Part shown: piece after piece, positions 26,705 through 37,286 of the stretch | Layout of the letters: each line of letters begins with the position of its first letter | How positions within the stretch are numbered: the first letter of the stretch is position 1 | Assembly: GCF_030409505.1 (NCBI RefSeq) | Contig: NZ_JAUFPZ010000002.1 | Span: 2,921,501 to 2,985,500, forward strand | DNA length: 64,000 nt | Source: Zunongwangia endophytica | GTDB taxonomy: Bacteria > Bacteroidota > Bacteroidia > Flavobacteriales > Flavobacteriaceae | Reading direction: 5' to 3' | The notes under the pieces: generated by a model | Databases searched by the model: none | Told to the model about the DNA's origin: nothing | Seen by the model: the letters and a program-made list of their open reading frames with translations, nothing else | Position numbers and translations under genes: made by a program

Positions 26705-29251
26705 TTAGAATTTAATTTTTGCACCTACACTATACGTACGCCCAAAACCGTACCATACATTAGAATCAACTAACCCATTGTAATCTGGATCTTTCACATT
26801 TCCTTCTCTAGCATCAGAAATATACTGAGTATCTAGTACGTTGAATACGTTTGCATTTAAAGTTGCTTCAAAAGATCCAAATTGGAAATTATGAGTTAAA
26901 CCTAAGTCTAACAATCCTACATCTGGTAATTCAAAAGGTGCAGGTATATCATTGGAATCTCTTACAGTAGGATCAAAGTCTGCAAAATATCTATCATAGT
27001 ATGTAAAATCACCTCTAATAAAAGTTCCAGGGAAAGCCTCATAATTTAGTCCCAATGCCGCAGTCGTTTGTGCAGAGTTACCAACTTCGACACCATCAAT
27101 GGCTACATTAATCGTACCTAATACAGTAGTTCCATCTTCGGCTAGAACATCTACATTATCAACGTTGTTATCCCATTTCCAATCACCAAGAGACATCATA
27201 CCAGTAACGTTAAGTCTTTCGGTTGCTTTGTATTGAAACTCTAATTCTATACCTTGGTGAAGCGCATCTACACCCAAAATATTAGCAAAGATTTGCTGAT
27301 TCCCCTGAATAAAAGATCTTGCTAATGTTTTATCCTTCCAAATTGTGCGATAAAGGTTAAAATCGATTCTTAGATTTTGAGTTCTAAACCCATATCCTAA
27401 TTCGGCACTAAAAATCTTTTGGTTTTCTGCATCTTCATTTGCTATATTTTTATTATTCAAGAATACTGTATTGAAAAATGGAGCTCTTTCAAAATAGCCG
27501 ACATTAGCAAAAATATTATGGTTATCATCTAAATTATAGTTAGCGCCTCCCTTAGCACCATATGCAAAAAAGTTTATCCAATCGGTCTCTTTTTCATCTC
27601 CTGAATATTGAAAATAATCTTTTCTTTTATAAGATGTATTAGATGCACTAACCGAAAGGAATCCAGAGATATTATCATCAGAATATTCTGCCTGGGCGAA
27701 TCCACCTTCCCATAGAACTAATCCATCGTTGTAATAATTAATTTTATCGCCGCTTCTTGTTAGCCTATTTGGATCATTAACATTACTGTCATCCGCCCAA
27801 TATTGTCCTCCTAAAAGATCTTTCACTTCTTGGAAATGTTCGCCTTTATAATACCTTAAATCTATTCCTCCTAACAGTTCCCATCCTTCTCCTACTTCTG
27901 TAGAAACAGTTGAAAGAAGCCCTGTCCAAAAATGATCGTTTCTTGAATCATATAGGATAGTTTGAGAACCATCTGCACCGTTAGCGGCGTTTTCATCTAC
28001 CACGCGATCTAAATTCAATGGTTGGTACGGAGCAGACCTATAATCTGAATCAACACTTCGAAGATCCGCATTACCAGTATAACCACCACCACCACCAGTA
28101 CCAAAAGATACGTAAGCTGCTGTCGATAATTCTGTTCTATCACTAATATCCCAATAGTGATTTAAAGATATTTGTGGCTTGTGATAAAAGTTATCTTGCA
28201 CATTAACTACTTGACCATTGCGGTAACCCCAGTCTCCATTAAATTTAATATCTCTGTCGCTTCTCTTGTAATCTTCGATAGTATGTAGCGTTTCTCTCTG
28301 ACCGTGACGTTGCGGTGCTCCAAAGGCAGTTAAAGAAAGTTCATGATTTTCATTTATTTCCTTTGCAATATTTAAAAAGTAGTTATAGCCTTCAAATTCA
28401 AGACCATCAGCAAATCTTCTACCGCTAGTTTTTGATGCAGAAATTGTAGCTGCCCAGCCATTTTCCGATTTACCAGTAGATACTGTAGCTCCAAATTTTT
28501 GAAGACCATCATTACCTGTAGAAGCGATAACACTACCGCCCATCTCGGCATCTGTAGATTTTGTAACAATGTTTATTGTTCCACCAATAGACGGTACAGC
28601 AACTTTAGCAGCCCCTAAACCTCTTTGTGTTTGCATTGTTTTAGTAACATCTGTAAGCCCTGCCCAGTTACTCCAGTAAACACGACCACTTTCCATGTCG
28701 TTTACAGGCACCCCATTGATCATTACAGCAATATTCTCTGAGTTGAATCCCCGCATTCTGATATCAGCATCTCCGAATCCACCACCTTGTTTCGTAACGT
28801 AGATACCCGGTGTACTTTTAAGAATTTCAGGAAATTCCTGGTTTCCTAATTTAGTTTCAATCGTCTCAGCTTTTACAGTTGATACTGCAACAGGTGTTTT
28901 TCTATCAATTGCTAAAGAAAAACTAGTAATTACAATTTCATCTAAAGCATTATCATCTCCAACAAGAATTATATCTCCCAAATCTTGAGAACCTCCTGAA
29001 AGACTGAATTGAACTTGCTTAGATTTGTAACCTACAAAACTGATTTTTAAAGTCCCTGTAGAGCTATTAACATCCAAAGAGAAGTTCCCATCAAAATCTG
29101 TAGTTGTACCTTTCTTTGATCCTACAACCATTACGTTCGCTCCCGGAAGTGGACCAACCATTTCAGAATCTATCACCGTACCAGTGATAGTCCCTTGAGC
29201 AAAAATTCCTGTCGTAAAAAACAGAATTAATAAGGTAATTAATTTCCTCAT
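26705..29251 (-). CDS. TonB-dependent receptor (paralogue of the 29427 receptor)
   Basis: 848 residues: signal peptide, CarboxypepD_reg-like domain (GTVIDSEMVGPLPGANVMVV, FDGNFSL), plug with STVKAETIETKLG, MINGVPVNDMESGRVYWSNW and VPSIGGTINIVTKST, then a barrel ending TYSVGAKIKF. The first 100 residues are close to those of the receptor at 29427, so this is a tandem duplication. The substrate is unknown. It is the first gene of a two-gene unit with the repeat lipoprotein. Confidence 0.93.
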   Translation of the reverse strand: MRKLITLLILFFTTGIFAQGTITGTVIDSEMVGPLPGANVMVVGSKKGTTTDFDGNFSLDVNSSTGTLKISFVGYKSKQVQFSLSGGSQDLGDIILVGDDNALDEIVITSFSLAIDRKTPVAVSTVKAETIETKLGNQEFPEILKSTPGIYVTKQGGGFGDADIRMRGFNSENIAVMINGVPVNDMESGRVYWSNWAGLTDVTKTMQTQRGLGAAKVAVPSIGGTINIVTKSTDAEMGGSVIASTGNDGLQKFGATVSTGKSENGWAATISASKTSGRRFADGLEFEGYNYFLNIAKEINENHELSLTAFGAPQRHGQRETLHTIEDYKRSDRDIKFNGDWGYRNGQVVNVQDNFYHKPQISLNHYWDISDRTELSTAAYVSFGTGGGGGYTGNADLRSVDSDYRSAPYQPLNLDRVVDENAANGADGSQTILYDSRNDHFWTGLLSTVSTEVGEGWELLGGIDLRYYKGEHFQEVKDLLGGQYWADDSNVNDPNRLTRSGDKINYYNDGLVLWEGGFAQAEYSDDNISGFLSVSASNTSYKRKDYFQYSGDEKETDWINFFAYGAKGGANYNLDDNHNIFANVGYFERAPFFNTVFLNNKNIANEDAENQKIFSAELGYGFRTQNLRIDFNLYRTIWKDKTLARSFIQGNQQIFANILGVDALHQGIELEFQYKATERLNVTGMMSLGDWKWDNNVDNVDVLAEDGTTVLGTINVAIDGVEVGNSAQTTAALGLNYEAFPGTFIRGDFTYYDRYFADFDPTVRDSNDIPAPFELPDVGLLDLGLTHNFQFGSFEATLNANVFNVLDTQYISDAREGNVKDPDYNGLVDSNVWYGFGRTYSVGAKIKF

Positions 29252-29373
29252 GTGTAAAATTTGTTTGATTTGATTTTAGTTCGCCGCAAAAAAAGTTAAT
29301 AAAACTGTTTTTAACGTTAACGCAAGGTTAACAAATAATTGTTATACTCTAGCAATCAGAAGTTACCTTTAAC

Positions 29374-29400
29374 AAAAAAGCCCCCTAAAAATAGGGGGCC
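29374..29400 (-). terminator. Strong terminator after the 29427 receptor
   Basis: GCCCCCT/AGGGGGC with a 5-base loop and a run of six T on the minus strand, 27 bases after the stop of the gene at 29427. Confidence 0.9.
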
Positions 29401-29426
29401 CTTGAATTTATATGGTTAGATACTTA

Positions 29427-32045
29427 TTAGAAATTGTATTTCACAGCAATGTTCCATGTAGTACCATTACCGAAAAAGTACCCATAATTATCTTTTTGAG
29501 TGATATATTCATGATCAAGTAGATTGTAAATGTTACCTATCAATTGAATATCATTTTCTCCCAGATCAAATGTATAGCTTGCTCCAATATCGAATAATGA
29601 ATACGAATTTAATTGTTCTGGTTGGTATGTATCTCCTGCCAAAGAAGTTTCAGCTACATCTTCTACTTCAACCAATCCATATAAATTATCGTAATAATTC
29701 CAATTGGCTGATAACGAAAGTTTTCTTGAGATCACGTCGTAATCTATTCCTAAACCTGCTGAATTTTGAGGCGCACCACCTACCTTAGTTCCTGAAAGAT
29801 CTACATCTAGCTGGTCTACGAATTCGGAGTTGTCATTATTACGGATTCTAACTGGCGAAGAACCATCATATTCCCAATTACCAGTTGTAGCATATCCACG
29901 GATAGTTAAATCCATAATAGGTCTCCATTTTAAATCGATTTCCAAACCTTTGTGAAGTTGTGAAATATCAGAGAATAAGAATGCTGCATTTTCAACATTA
30001 GCGCCGTTTCCTGTATAGTTACCTGAAAAATTTAAGAATCGATTTTCCCATTTTGTATAGTATGCATTGAAATTAGCTGAAAAACTACCGCTTTCAAAAG
30101 CATAACCGGCTTCAAAACCTGTGATTTCTTCATTATCTACTTCTGGATCTGCAAAAGCAGTATTATCACTATAGCTTGGGAAGATATTATCCAAGAAAGG
30201 TTGTCTAGAATATTTACCTACATTACCGAAAATAGTATTGCCTTCTACAAATGTAAATGAAGCACCTGCTTTTAAATTGTAACCAAATTTATTTTCAGTT
30301 TCAGACTCTCTTTCACCTTCAAAATTTCCTCTATCGTAACGCTTGTAAGATTGGTTAGAGATTGCTCCTTGAGCGAAAACAGAAAATATATCGTTAGCAT
30401 ACTCAATTTGACTAAAGCCACCTTGATAATTAATGTCCTCTGAATAGTCATAATCGATACGCTCTCCTTCATCTGCAAAATCGAATAACGCACTCCATGG
30501 ATCTGCATCGAAAGTCGCAGTTACTGTATTATTAGGGTTTCCTCCGAAATCTTCTCTAACTCCGTTTAATCCAAGCGGATCTACGATTTGACGAAAGTGA
30601 TCTCCCTTATAAAATCTGATGTCTGCACCGGCATTTATAGTGATATTTTCTAAACCTGTAAATTCGTAATTTGTTACGCCACCATACCAGGCATGGTTAT
30701 TCACAGAACCTCTAATAAGAGTTCCGTTACTTCCTGATTGAAATCCATCTTCTACATCTATATTAGATCCGTTTACGATATAATCCCAATCTACTAAACC
30801 ATTTCTAGTATAAGCACCTTCTGGAGAAGAATCGATACCATTATCAACCTTTCCGAGTCCATTACCATAGGTTCCTGTTCCACCTCCGCGACCAAAAGAT
30901 GCATACATTACTGTAGATAGATTTGAAACTTCACTCATATCCCAATCCCAGTTTAAATTGACAACTGGTTTATGATAATAATTTCTTCTATAGGACAAAT
31001 ACTCACCGTCTCTAAATCCGTAATTATTATTGTATTTTAAACCATATTGATCATAAAGTTCCGCATCTTTAGAAAAGTTTTGATCGTGCCATTGTGGAGC
31101 CCCGGTAACTAAGAAATTAAACGTATGATCTCCTGCCTCTTTTCCTACTGAGAAAAAGTAGTTTTGACCTTCCCCTTTTGTTCCATTAGCCCATTTACTA
31201 TGAGCTCTCCAATAATCCACTAAGAATGAGAATCCCCAGCCATTTTCGTTAACTCCCGTATCATAGGAAGCAGTTCCTTTTACGTAGCTACCATTACCAA
31301 CCATAAAGCGAGCAAATCCACCTTCAGTTTTATTAGTTGCTTTCGTTACAATATTTACTGTTCCACCAACAGATGATATTGCTAATTTTGAAGATCCCAG
31401 ACCTCTTTGCACCTGTACTGCATTTGCAATATCAGTTATACCTTGCCAGTTAGACCAGTACATGTTACCATCTTCCATACCGTTAATAGGCTGACCATTT
31501 AAAAGGAATGCAGTATTACTTTGATCGAAACCACGAACAAACATTTCTGAATCTCCAAAACCACCAGATTCAGCAGTAACATATACGTTTGGAGTGTTTT
31601 TCAATACTTGTGGAAACTCTACGTTTCCTGTAGCTCTTTTCTGAATTTCAGATTTTGTAATAGTTGAAACAGCGATAGGTGTTTTTCTATCGTCTTCTAA
31701 ATCGATAATACCAGATCCTATTACAACCACTTCAGATAATGCATCAGCATCAGAAGTAAGCATAATATCTCCAAGATCTTGAGTTCCTCGGCTAAGATCG
31801 AACTTGATATCTTTTCTTTCGAATCCAACGAATGTTACTCTAACGGTTCCTGAAGACTTTTGGGCCTCCAAAGTAAAATTACCATCGAAATCTGTAGTGG
31901 TACCGGTATTAGTTCCCACGATCATAACATTTGCACCGGGTAGCGGTGCATTCATTTCAGCGTCCATTACCGTACCGGTAATAGTTCCCTGAGCAAAGAT
32001 TGTTGCTGTAAAAAGCAACATAAGTAGGGTAATTAATTTCCTCAT
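29427..32045 (-). CDS. TonB-dependent receptor (paralogue of the 26705 receptor)
   Basis: 872 residues with the same architecture as the next receptor: signal peptide, CarboxypepD_reg-like domain (GTVMDAEMNAPLPGANVMIV), plug with LLNGQPINGMEDGNMYWSNW and ISSVGGTVNIVTKAT, and a barrel ending NGTTWNIAVKYNF. It is a monocistronic unit with its own strong terminator and has no lipoprotein partner. The upstream region is 262 bases long and AT-rich. Confidence 0.93.
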   Translation of the reverse strand: MRKLITLLMLLFTATIFAQGTITGTVMDAEMNAPLPGANVMIVGTNTGTTTDFDGNFTLEAQKSSGTVRVTFVGFERKDIKFDLSRGTQDLGDIMLTSDADALSEVVVIGSGIIDLEDDRKTPIAVSTITKSEIQKRATGNVEFPQVLKNTPNVYVTAESGGFGDSEMFVRGFDQSNTAFLLNGQPINGMEDGNMYWSNWQGITDIANAVQVQRGLGSSKLAISSVGGTVNIVTKATNKTEGGFARFMVGNGSYVKGTASYDTGVNENGWGFSFLVDYWRAHSKWANGTKGEGQNYFFSVGKEAGDHTFNFLVTGAPQWHDQNFSKDAELYDQYGLKYNNNYGFRDGEYLSYRRNYYHKPVVNLNWDWDMSEVSNLSTVMYASFGRGGGTGTYGNGLGKVDNGIDSSPEGAYTRNGLVDWDYIVNGSNIDVEDGFQSGSNGTLIRGSVNNHAWYGGVTNYEFTGLENITINAGADIRFYKGDHFRQIVDPLGLNGVREDFGGNPNNTVTATFDADPWSALFDFADEGERIDYDYSEDINYQGGFSQIEYANDIFSVFAQGAISNQSYKRYDRGNFEGERESETENKFGYNLKAGASFTFVEGNTIFGNVGKYSRQPFLDNIFPSYSDNTAFADPEVDNEEITGFEAGYAFESGSFSANFNAYYTKWENRFLNFSGNYTGNGANVENAAFLFSDISQLHKGLEIDLKWRPIMDLTIRGYATTGNWEYDGSSPVRIRNNDNSEFVDQLDVDLSGTKVGGAPQNSAGLGIDYDVISRKLSLSANWNYYDNLYGLVEVEDVAETSLAGDTYQPEQLNSYSLFDIGASYTFDLGENDIQLIGNIYNLLDHEYITQKDNYGYFFGNGTTWNIAVKYNF

Positions 32046-32251
32046 CAGTAAGTTTAATTTGTTTTAATTCCTATTTTTTGCAAATGAAAAAAAATCCAAA
32101 CATTGCAAGTTTAACCCAATGTTAAGAAGGATAGTTTTAACAATTTCGGGCGAAATTAGAACAATTTAACTGGTAAAAAAATATGCTATTGCAACGCAAA
32201 GGTTATAGTTAACAAAGTCTTAATTTTAACACTTGATTTCTATAATAGAAT

Positions 32252-32282
32252 AAAAAAGCACCCTTATAAAAGAGTGCTTTTT
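32252..32282 (-). terminator. Terminator after pgi
   Basis: AAAAAGCAC/GTGCTTTTT with an inner CTT/AAG pairing, T-run on the minus strand, 25 bases after the pgi stop. Confidence 0.8.
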
Positions 32283-32307
32283 ATCAAATACTTTAAAAAT
32301 AGTTTAT

Positions 32308-33942
32308 CTATTTCGCTAGAAAAACCTTTAATAGATTACGTGTAGAAGAATCATGATTTTCGATTTCTTTGCTATCTATATCTTTCAGAATATTACTAGC
32401 TAATTGCTTACCTAGTTCTACTCCCCATTGATCGTAACTAAAAATGTTCCAAATGATACCCTGCACAAAAATTTTGTGCTCGTACATCGCTACGAGTTTA
32501 CCTAGACTCTCTGGAGTAAGCTTATCGATAAGGAAAGAAGTTGTTGGTTTGTCTCCATCAAATAATTTGAATGGAAGCAATTCTTTAATTTCTTCTTCGC
32601 TCATGCCTTTAGAAGTAAGTTCTTCTCTAACTTCATCTTCAGTTTTACCTTGCAGTAAAGCTTCGGTCTGCGCAAAGAAGTTTGCCATCAATTTTTTGTG
32701 ATGATCTTTATCATCAAACAAAGAAATTTTATAACCAATAAAATCGGCTGGAATTAATTTAGTTCCCTGATGAATCAACTGGAAGAACGCATGCTGAGAA
32801 TTTGTTCCGGGCTCTCCCCAAATTATCGAACCTGTTTGATAATCTACCTTATCACCGTTACGATCAGTACTTTTACCGTTACTTTCCATAACCGCCTGTT
32901 GCAGATACGCTGGTAATCGGTGCAGATATTGTGAGTAAGGAATCACTGCTTCACTTTCTGCCTTATAAAAGTTGTTATACCATACACTTAAAAGACCAGC
33001 AAGAACAGGTATGTTATTTTCGAATTCAGTTTCTTTAAAATGCTTGTCCATTTTTTGAGCTCCACTTAGCATCGCATCAAAATTAGGATATCCGATAGCT
33101 AAACTAATCGATAATCCAACCGCACTCCATAAAGAGAAACGACCACCAACCCAATCCCACATTGGGAAAATATTGTCTTCATCAATTCCGAACTCTTTTA
33201 CTTTTTCTACATTACTAGAAACTGCTATAAAATGTTTAGAAACCGAGCCTTCAGGAGCGGTTTTCATAAACCAGTTTCTAATAGTAGTTGAATTGCTTAA
33301 TGTTTCTTGAGTAGTAAAGGATTTAGAAACAATAACAAATAGTGTAGTTTCAGGATTAAGATCCTTAATTGTTTCGTGAACGTGATCACCATCTACATTC
33401 GAAACGAAATGTACATTTAAGTGATTTTTATAAAACTCTAATGCTTCAGTAACCATTACTGGACCCAGATCTGAACCACCAATACCAATATTTACAACAT
33501 CAGTAAAGCTCTTTCCGGTGAATCCTTTTCTGATACCTTGAATAATTTCCGAAGAAAAAGCTTTAATCTTAGCTTTAACTTCTTCAACTTCATTAATTAC
33601 ATTTTCGCCATCAACTTTAACCTCAGCATTTTTAGAAGCGCGCAATGCGGTATGCAATACTGGTCTTCCTTCTGTTTGGTTTATAGCCTCTCCTCCAAAA
33701 TAAGCATCCATTGCTTCTTTAAGTCCGCATTCTTCAGCAAGATCAATAAGAAGTGATTTAGTTTCTTCTGTAATTTTATTTTTACTGAAATCTACGTAAA
33801 AGTCGCTCCACTTTACGGTGAATTTAGAAGCTCTATCCTGATCTTTTTCAAATAAAGATTTTAAAGACTGATCTTTTGTCTCTGCATAATGAGACGCTAA
33901 TTTTTTCCAGGCTTCTGTTGTAGTTGGATTAATGTTTTTCAT
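32308..33942 (-). CDS. pgi: Glucose-6-phosphate isomerase
   Basis: Interconverts glucose 6-phosphate and fructose 6-phosphate in glycolysis. 544 residues. Motifs: [25 protein letters not shown], the signature [32 protein letters not shown] and the C-terminal [15 protein letters not shown]. All substrate-binding and catalytic stretches (Glu in the AVMESNGKS motif, His in QHAF, Lys in ELGK) are present. Single gene with its own terminator. Confidence 0.97.
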   Translation of the reverse strand: MKNINPTTTEAWKKLASHYAETKDQSLKSLFEKDQDRASKFTVKWSDFYVDFSKNKITEETKSLLIDLAEECGLKEAMDAYFGGEAINQTEGRPVLHTALRASKNAEVKVDGENVINEVEEVKAKIKAFSSEIIQGIRKGFTGKSFTDVVNIGIGGSDLGPVMVTEALEFYKNHLNVHFVSNVDGDHVHETIKDLNPETTLFVIVSKSFTTQETLSNSTTIRNWFMKTAPEGSVSKHFIAVSSNVEKVKEFGIDEDNIFPMWDWVGGRFSLWSAVGLSISLAIGYPNFDAMLSGAQKMDKHFKETEFENNIPVLAGLLSVWYNNFYKAESEAVIPYSQYLHRLPAYLQQAVMESNGKSTDRNGDKVDYQTGSIIWGEPGTNSQHAFFQLIHQGTKLIPADFIGYKISLFDDKDHHKKLMANFFAQTEALLQGKTEDEVREELTSKGMSEEEIKELLPFKLFDGDKPTTSFLIDKLTPESLGKLVAMYEHKIFVQGIIWNIFSYDQWGVELGKQLASNILKDIDSKEIENHDSSTRNLLKVFLAK

Positions 33943-34010
33943 TTTTCTGGTTTTTTGGTATCAGACGATTATATCCTAAAATAATAATTCTAACCGCCAG
34001 AAACTTATTT

Positions 34011-35243
34011 TTAGATCTTTTTATAAGAAATATTATCTAATTCTTCTTTGAGCGGTGCTATAAATGCAAAATAGTCATCTTTCTTAGCACCCTCGATTTT
34101 TTTAGCTGTGGGTAAATTTTGACGATAAGGATCTACTTGCTTTCCGTTTACCCAAAATCTATAACATACATGTGGCCCAGTTGCAAGGCCGGTGCTACCC
34201 ACAAAGCCAATTACATCACCCTGTTTTACGGCCTGTCCATTTCTTACATTCCGCTTGCTCATATGCAAATATTGGGTGGTGTATTTTTTATTGTGACGTA
34301 CTTTTACATAATTACCATTTCCCGAAGTATAACTTGAGGCGATTACTGTACCATCTGCCGTTGTTGTAATTGGCGTTCCTGTTGGTGCTGCATAATCTGT
34401 CCCCAAATGTGCTTTCCAGCGTTTTTGTACAGGATGGAATCTCCTTTTTTGATATCTAGATGAAATTCGGCTATAGTTTAAAGGCGCTTTTAGGAAAAAG
34501 CTTTGTAGTGCTTTAGCATCTTCATCGTAAAAACTAGCTTGTCCTGTAAGAGAATCCGTTTCGTAACTAAAAGCATAAAATGGCCTGCCCGAATGTTTAA
34601 AAACTGCTGCATCTACACTTTCTACTCCTGCAAAGATCGTATCGTCGATATATTTTTCATTATATATCATTTTAAACTGATCTCCTTTTTGAAGTTTAAA
34701 GAAATCAATACTCCACTGATAAATATCAGATAATTGATATACCAAAAGATTGCTTAACCCCTGAGCTTGCATTGCTTCAGATAAGGATGAAGTTACCACT
34801 CCAGAAACTTCTCTTCTTTTTATTGAAACAGGCTTCTTCGCTGTAAAAGCTGAAATACTATCGCCCATATTCACAACCGTATAATCAATTTTATTATTTT
34901 GATAAATAAAATGAAGCGGCGTATGTGCTGAATCTTTTGCTTTTAAAATAACATATTTCTTTCCTGCAGTAATTCTCGCAGGATTAAAAGTATCTTTTAC
35001 AGTCTGCGATATTTCGAAAACCTTTCCACGATCTACACCATGACGATCTAAAATGTATCCAAAATTATCTCCTCGCTCTATGGTATCTACAACCACATCG
35101 AAATCATCCAAAACAAAACCATATTCTTTTACAACAGGTTTAGGCTCTGATTTTTTAGTTTTTACTACTGCCTGATCTTTCGTATCTTCTCCACATCCTG
35201 CAAAAATTAATAATAGCAGGAATAAAAAACTAAATTTCTTCAA
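34011..35243 (-). CDS. M23 (LytM-type) peptidase lipoprotein with a variant zinc motif
   Basis: 410 residues with a lipobox (IFAGC). The N-terminal half has a LysM/OapA-like region (VDTIERGDNFGYILDRHGV). The LytM domain (about 270-390) has HLGTDYAAPTGTP (His279, Asp283), TQYLHMSK and GPHVCYRFWVNGKQVDP. The usual HxH is HVC here: His358 is kept and the second, zinc-binding His is Cys360. Cys can bind zinc, so the enzyme may still be active; I recall this variant in other Bacteroidetes. Role: peptidoglycan endopeptidase. Last gene of a unit with the dioxygenase-like and DUF3108 genes. Confidence 0.9.
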   Translation of the reverse strand: MKKFSFLFLLLLIFAGCGEDTKDQAVVKTKKSEPKPVVKEYGFVLDDFDVVVDTIERGDNFGYILDRHGVDRGKVFEISQTVKDTFNPARITAGKKYVILKAKDSAHTPLHFIYQNNKIDYTVVNMGDSISAFTAKKPVSIKRREVSGVVTSSLSEAMQAQGLSNLLVYQLSDIYQWSIDFFKLQKGDQFKMIYNEKYIDDTIFAGVESVDAAVFKHSGRPFYAFSYETDSLTGQASFYDEDAKALQSFFLKAPLNYSRISSRYQKRRFHPVQKRWKAHLGTDYAAPTGTPITTTADGTVIASSYTSGNGNYVKVRHNKKYTTQYLHMSKRNVRNGQAVKQGDVIGFVGSTGLATGPHVCYRFWVNGKQVDPYRQNLPTAKKIEGAKKDDYFAFIAPLKEELDNISYKKI

Positions 35244-35252
35244 TTCTTATTT

Positions 35253-36212
35253 TTAATTTTCAGTATTAAACATATTATTCACCCAATCTTTGCCCCATTC
35301 ATTATGCTCATCTTCACTCCACAATTCAGGAAAAAATGATATTTTTTGAAATCCCGGTGGTAAAAATTCTTTCCAATTTGTTCCTCCGGTTGCTTTCACC
35401 GTTTTTTTCCCTTTATCTAAATATCTATGAGCAGCACCAATATGCATAAGCAACCAATTAACGTTTACACTGGTATCAAAAGTACGTAAAGCATTAATTA
35501 AATTTTGATTGTTTTTATCAGTTGGCGCTAAGTTCTGATAGCAATCGTAAAGTGTATTACCTTTAACTTCATTCGCAATTCTTAAAAATCGGGGCGTATA
35601 TCTTTTTTCGAACTGCTTTAAGGTTAACGTTTTCTCGCCGGTTTTTAGGTCGATACCTCCTTTTTTCCAGTATATATTTTCAAATAATTCTTCTACGGAA
35701 TTATCTAAATTGAACTTTTTTCTAATTTTATATTCTACCAGATTTTGAACCGGAGTCGCATAAAATTCGATCATCCTGAATTGCGCCGACTGAAAACCGC
35801 TTGCCGGCAGCAAAGCCATCCTAAATTTTAGAAACTGCTCTCGCTCCATTCCTTTAATCATTACATCAAAAGAATTGATAAGCACTCTAAAATAACGATT
35901 CATCCTATTTAGCTTTTCCACAAAATACGTAGCAGTTAAATTAGGGTTATCGATTACCTGCTTTTGCTCGTGGATAATCAGCTTAAAGTATAACTCGGTT
36001 ATTTGATGGTAGGTAATAAAAATTTCTTCGTCGGGAAAATGAGTTGCCGGTTTTTGCAAGCTCAAAAGTGTATCCAGATTTATATAATCCCAGTATGTTA
36101 AATAACGATCGTAAAGTAGACCGTCTAAATAAGAACCCATATCCTGACCAGAATTTTTGAATTTTTCTTCAAGTAATTCTATTCTTTCGGCTATTTCGGG
36201 TTTAATTTCCAT
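35253..36212 (-). CDS. Tryptophan 2,3-dioxygenase family protein
   Basis: 319 residues, all-helical, with the TDO hallmarks EEIFITYHQITELYFKLIIHE, LPASGFQSAQFRMIE and the C-terminal AHRYLDKGKKTVKATGGTNW holding the likely heme-ligand His in AHRYL. True TDO opens the indole ring of tryptophan to N-formylkynurenine. The active-site GTGGSSGYxYL is changed to ATGGTNWKEFL, so the substrate could differ. Starts one base after the DUF3108 stop. Confidence 0.85.
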   Translation of the reverse strand: MEIKPEIAERIELLEEKFKNSGQDMGSYLDGLLYDRYLTYWDYINLDTLLSLQKPATHFPDEEIFITYHQITELYFKLIIHEQKQVIDNPNLTATYFVEKLNRMNRYFRVLINSFDVMIKGMEREQFLKFRMALLPASGFQSAQFRMIEFYATPVQNLVEYKIRKKFNLDNSVEELFENIYWKKGGIDLKTGEKTLTLKQFEKRYTPRFLRIANEVKGNTLYDCYQNLAPTDKNNQNLINALRTFDTSVNVNWLLMHIGAAHRYLDKGKKTVKATGGTNWKEFLPPGFQKISFFPELWSEDEHNEWGKDWVNNMFNTEN

Positions 36213-36213
36213 G

Positions 36214-36990
36214 CTAATCTACAATAATCCTGAAGGGATATTTTAGACCTTTGTAAGCTTCAAGATCTGCATCTAAAGATCCTACCGCCAGATTGGCTTC
36301 GATTTTTAAAGGCACTTTGTTTTTATCGTCGCTTACCCAAAAAGTAAGACTTTCTTTCTCTTTAAAAACTCTACCTGCCATTACATAAGGCCTAAACTTA
36401 AGCGCGTTTATTTTTCCAAATTTTGTTTTTATACTTTCCCGACCTAAAAATTTCACCTTAAAATCCATATTTTCATCATCAATGAAAAGATTTAGATGAA
36501 GTTCGTAACCGGGCTGCAGCGCCTCCTCATTTATGTTGCTGCGAATATAGTAAAATGCCGACAACATATCATGGATATTTTCCTTTGTAGAATAGGTCTT
36601 TTTCTTATTGTGCTTTTTATCATATACATAGGCTGTATTGGCCTTTTGGTCAAAATTGATCTCCAGATCTTTAGTGTGCCCACCTTCGTCGATTTTACGA
36701 ATAAATTTTAATGGTTTACCCGTTTTACGGTCTATATAAGTTTCGTAATTATCGTCTACTTTAAAAAACCAATGCATCATTCCGGTAGATTTTCCTGTAC
36801 CAACAATATGGTAAACCGGTGTACTACTTAAATAATCTTCGCTAACCTGAAGCTCTGCATAGCTGGCATTAAAAGGACCGTAATGAATTCTGAATTTAAA
36901 CCATTCTCCGGCATCGTAAGCAGTTTGTGCTTCATGCGAAGAAAGTGCTACAAAAAAGAGGAATATCGTAATTGTAAGTTTTTTAATCAT
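36214..36990 (-). CDS. DUF3108 domain-containing secreted protein
   Basis: 258 residues with a signal peptide (ends EAQ, about 22). The mature part is beta-rich: AGEWFKFRIHYGPFNASYAEL, DRKTGKPLKFIR, MLSAFYYIRSN and LTFWVSDDKNKVPLKIEA, the standard DUF3108 pattern. Likely a periplasmic lipid-binding-like beta-barrel; function not known. First gene of the unit with the dioxygenase-like and M23 genes. Confidence 0.85.
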   Translation of the reverse strand: MIKKLTITIFLFFVALSSHEAQTAYDAGEWFKFRIHYGPFNASYAELQVSEDYLSSTPVYHIVGTGKSTGMMHWFFKVDDNYETYIDRKTGKPLKFIRKIDEGGHTKDLEINFDQKANTAYVYDKKHNKKKTYSTKENIHDMLSAFYYIRSNINEEALQPGYELHLNLFIDDENMDFKVKFLGRESIKTKFGKINALKFRPYVMAGRVFKEKESLTFWVSDDKNKVPLKIEANLAVGSLDADLEAYKGLKYPFRIIVD

Positions 36991-37070
36991 CGGTTTAGAT
37001 TTGAAATAGTTTCATTTTAAATGACTAACTGTTACGAAAAATACAATTACTATTCCAAAAGTATCAAAAC

Positions 37071-37104
37071 AAAAAACCCCATCAAATTAATGACGAGGTT
37101 TTTT
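37071..37104 (-). terminator. Terminator between hppD and DUF3108
   Basis: AAAAAACC/GGTTTTTT with an inner CAT/ATG pairing, T-run on the minus strand. It lies 180 bases after the hppD stop. The bases between it and hppD hold nothing convincing. Confidence 0.65.
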
Positions 37105-37286
37105 ATCTTATTAACCAACTAAAACTTAAATTATGAAAAAACAAATTTGGTAACCACTCCAAAAATGCGAGCGCAAAATTCTGGATTTTCTTCCGTTAAA
37201 AAAAGTCGAAAATAAACTTTAACTAAATCATTGATTTTTAAATAAAGAAGACGCTTTTTAATTTCCTAAAAATCAATATTTTTCGA

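Noticed and set aside
29281..29340. Inverted GTTAAC-type motifs upstream of the 26705 receptor, compared with the GTTAA palindromes in the GLPGLI blocks
   Set aside because: Short AT-rich words that occur by chance; no TAGGG/CCCTA element accompanies them.
37133..37153. Tiny frame ATG-AAA-AAA-CAA-ATT-TGG-TAA (MKKQIW) after a leader-like sequence, perhaps a tryptophan leader peptide
   Set aside because: On the plus strand, with only minus-strand genes downstream and no attenuator. Probably chance or a gene remnant.
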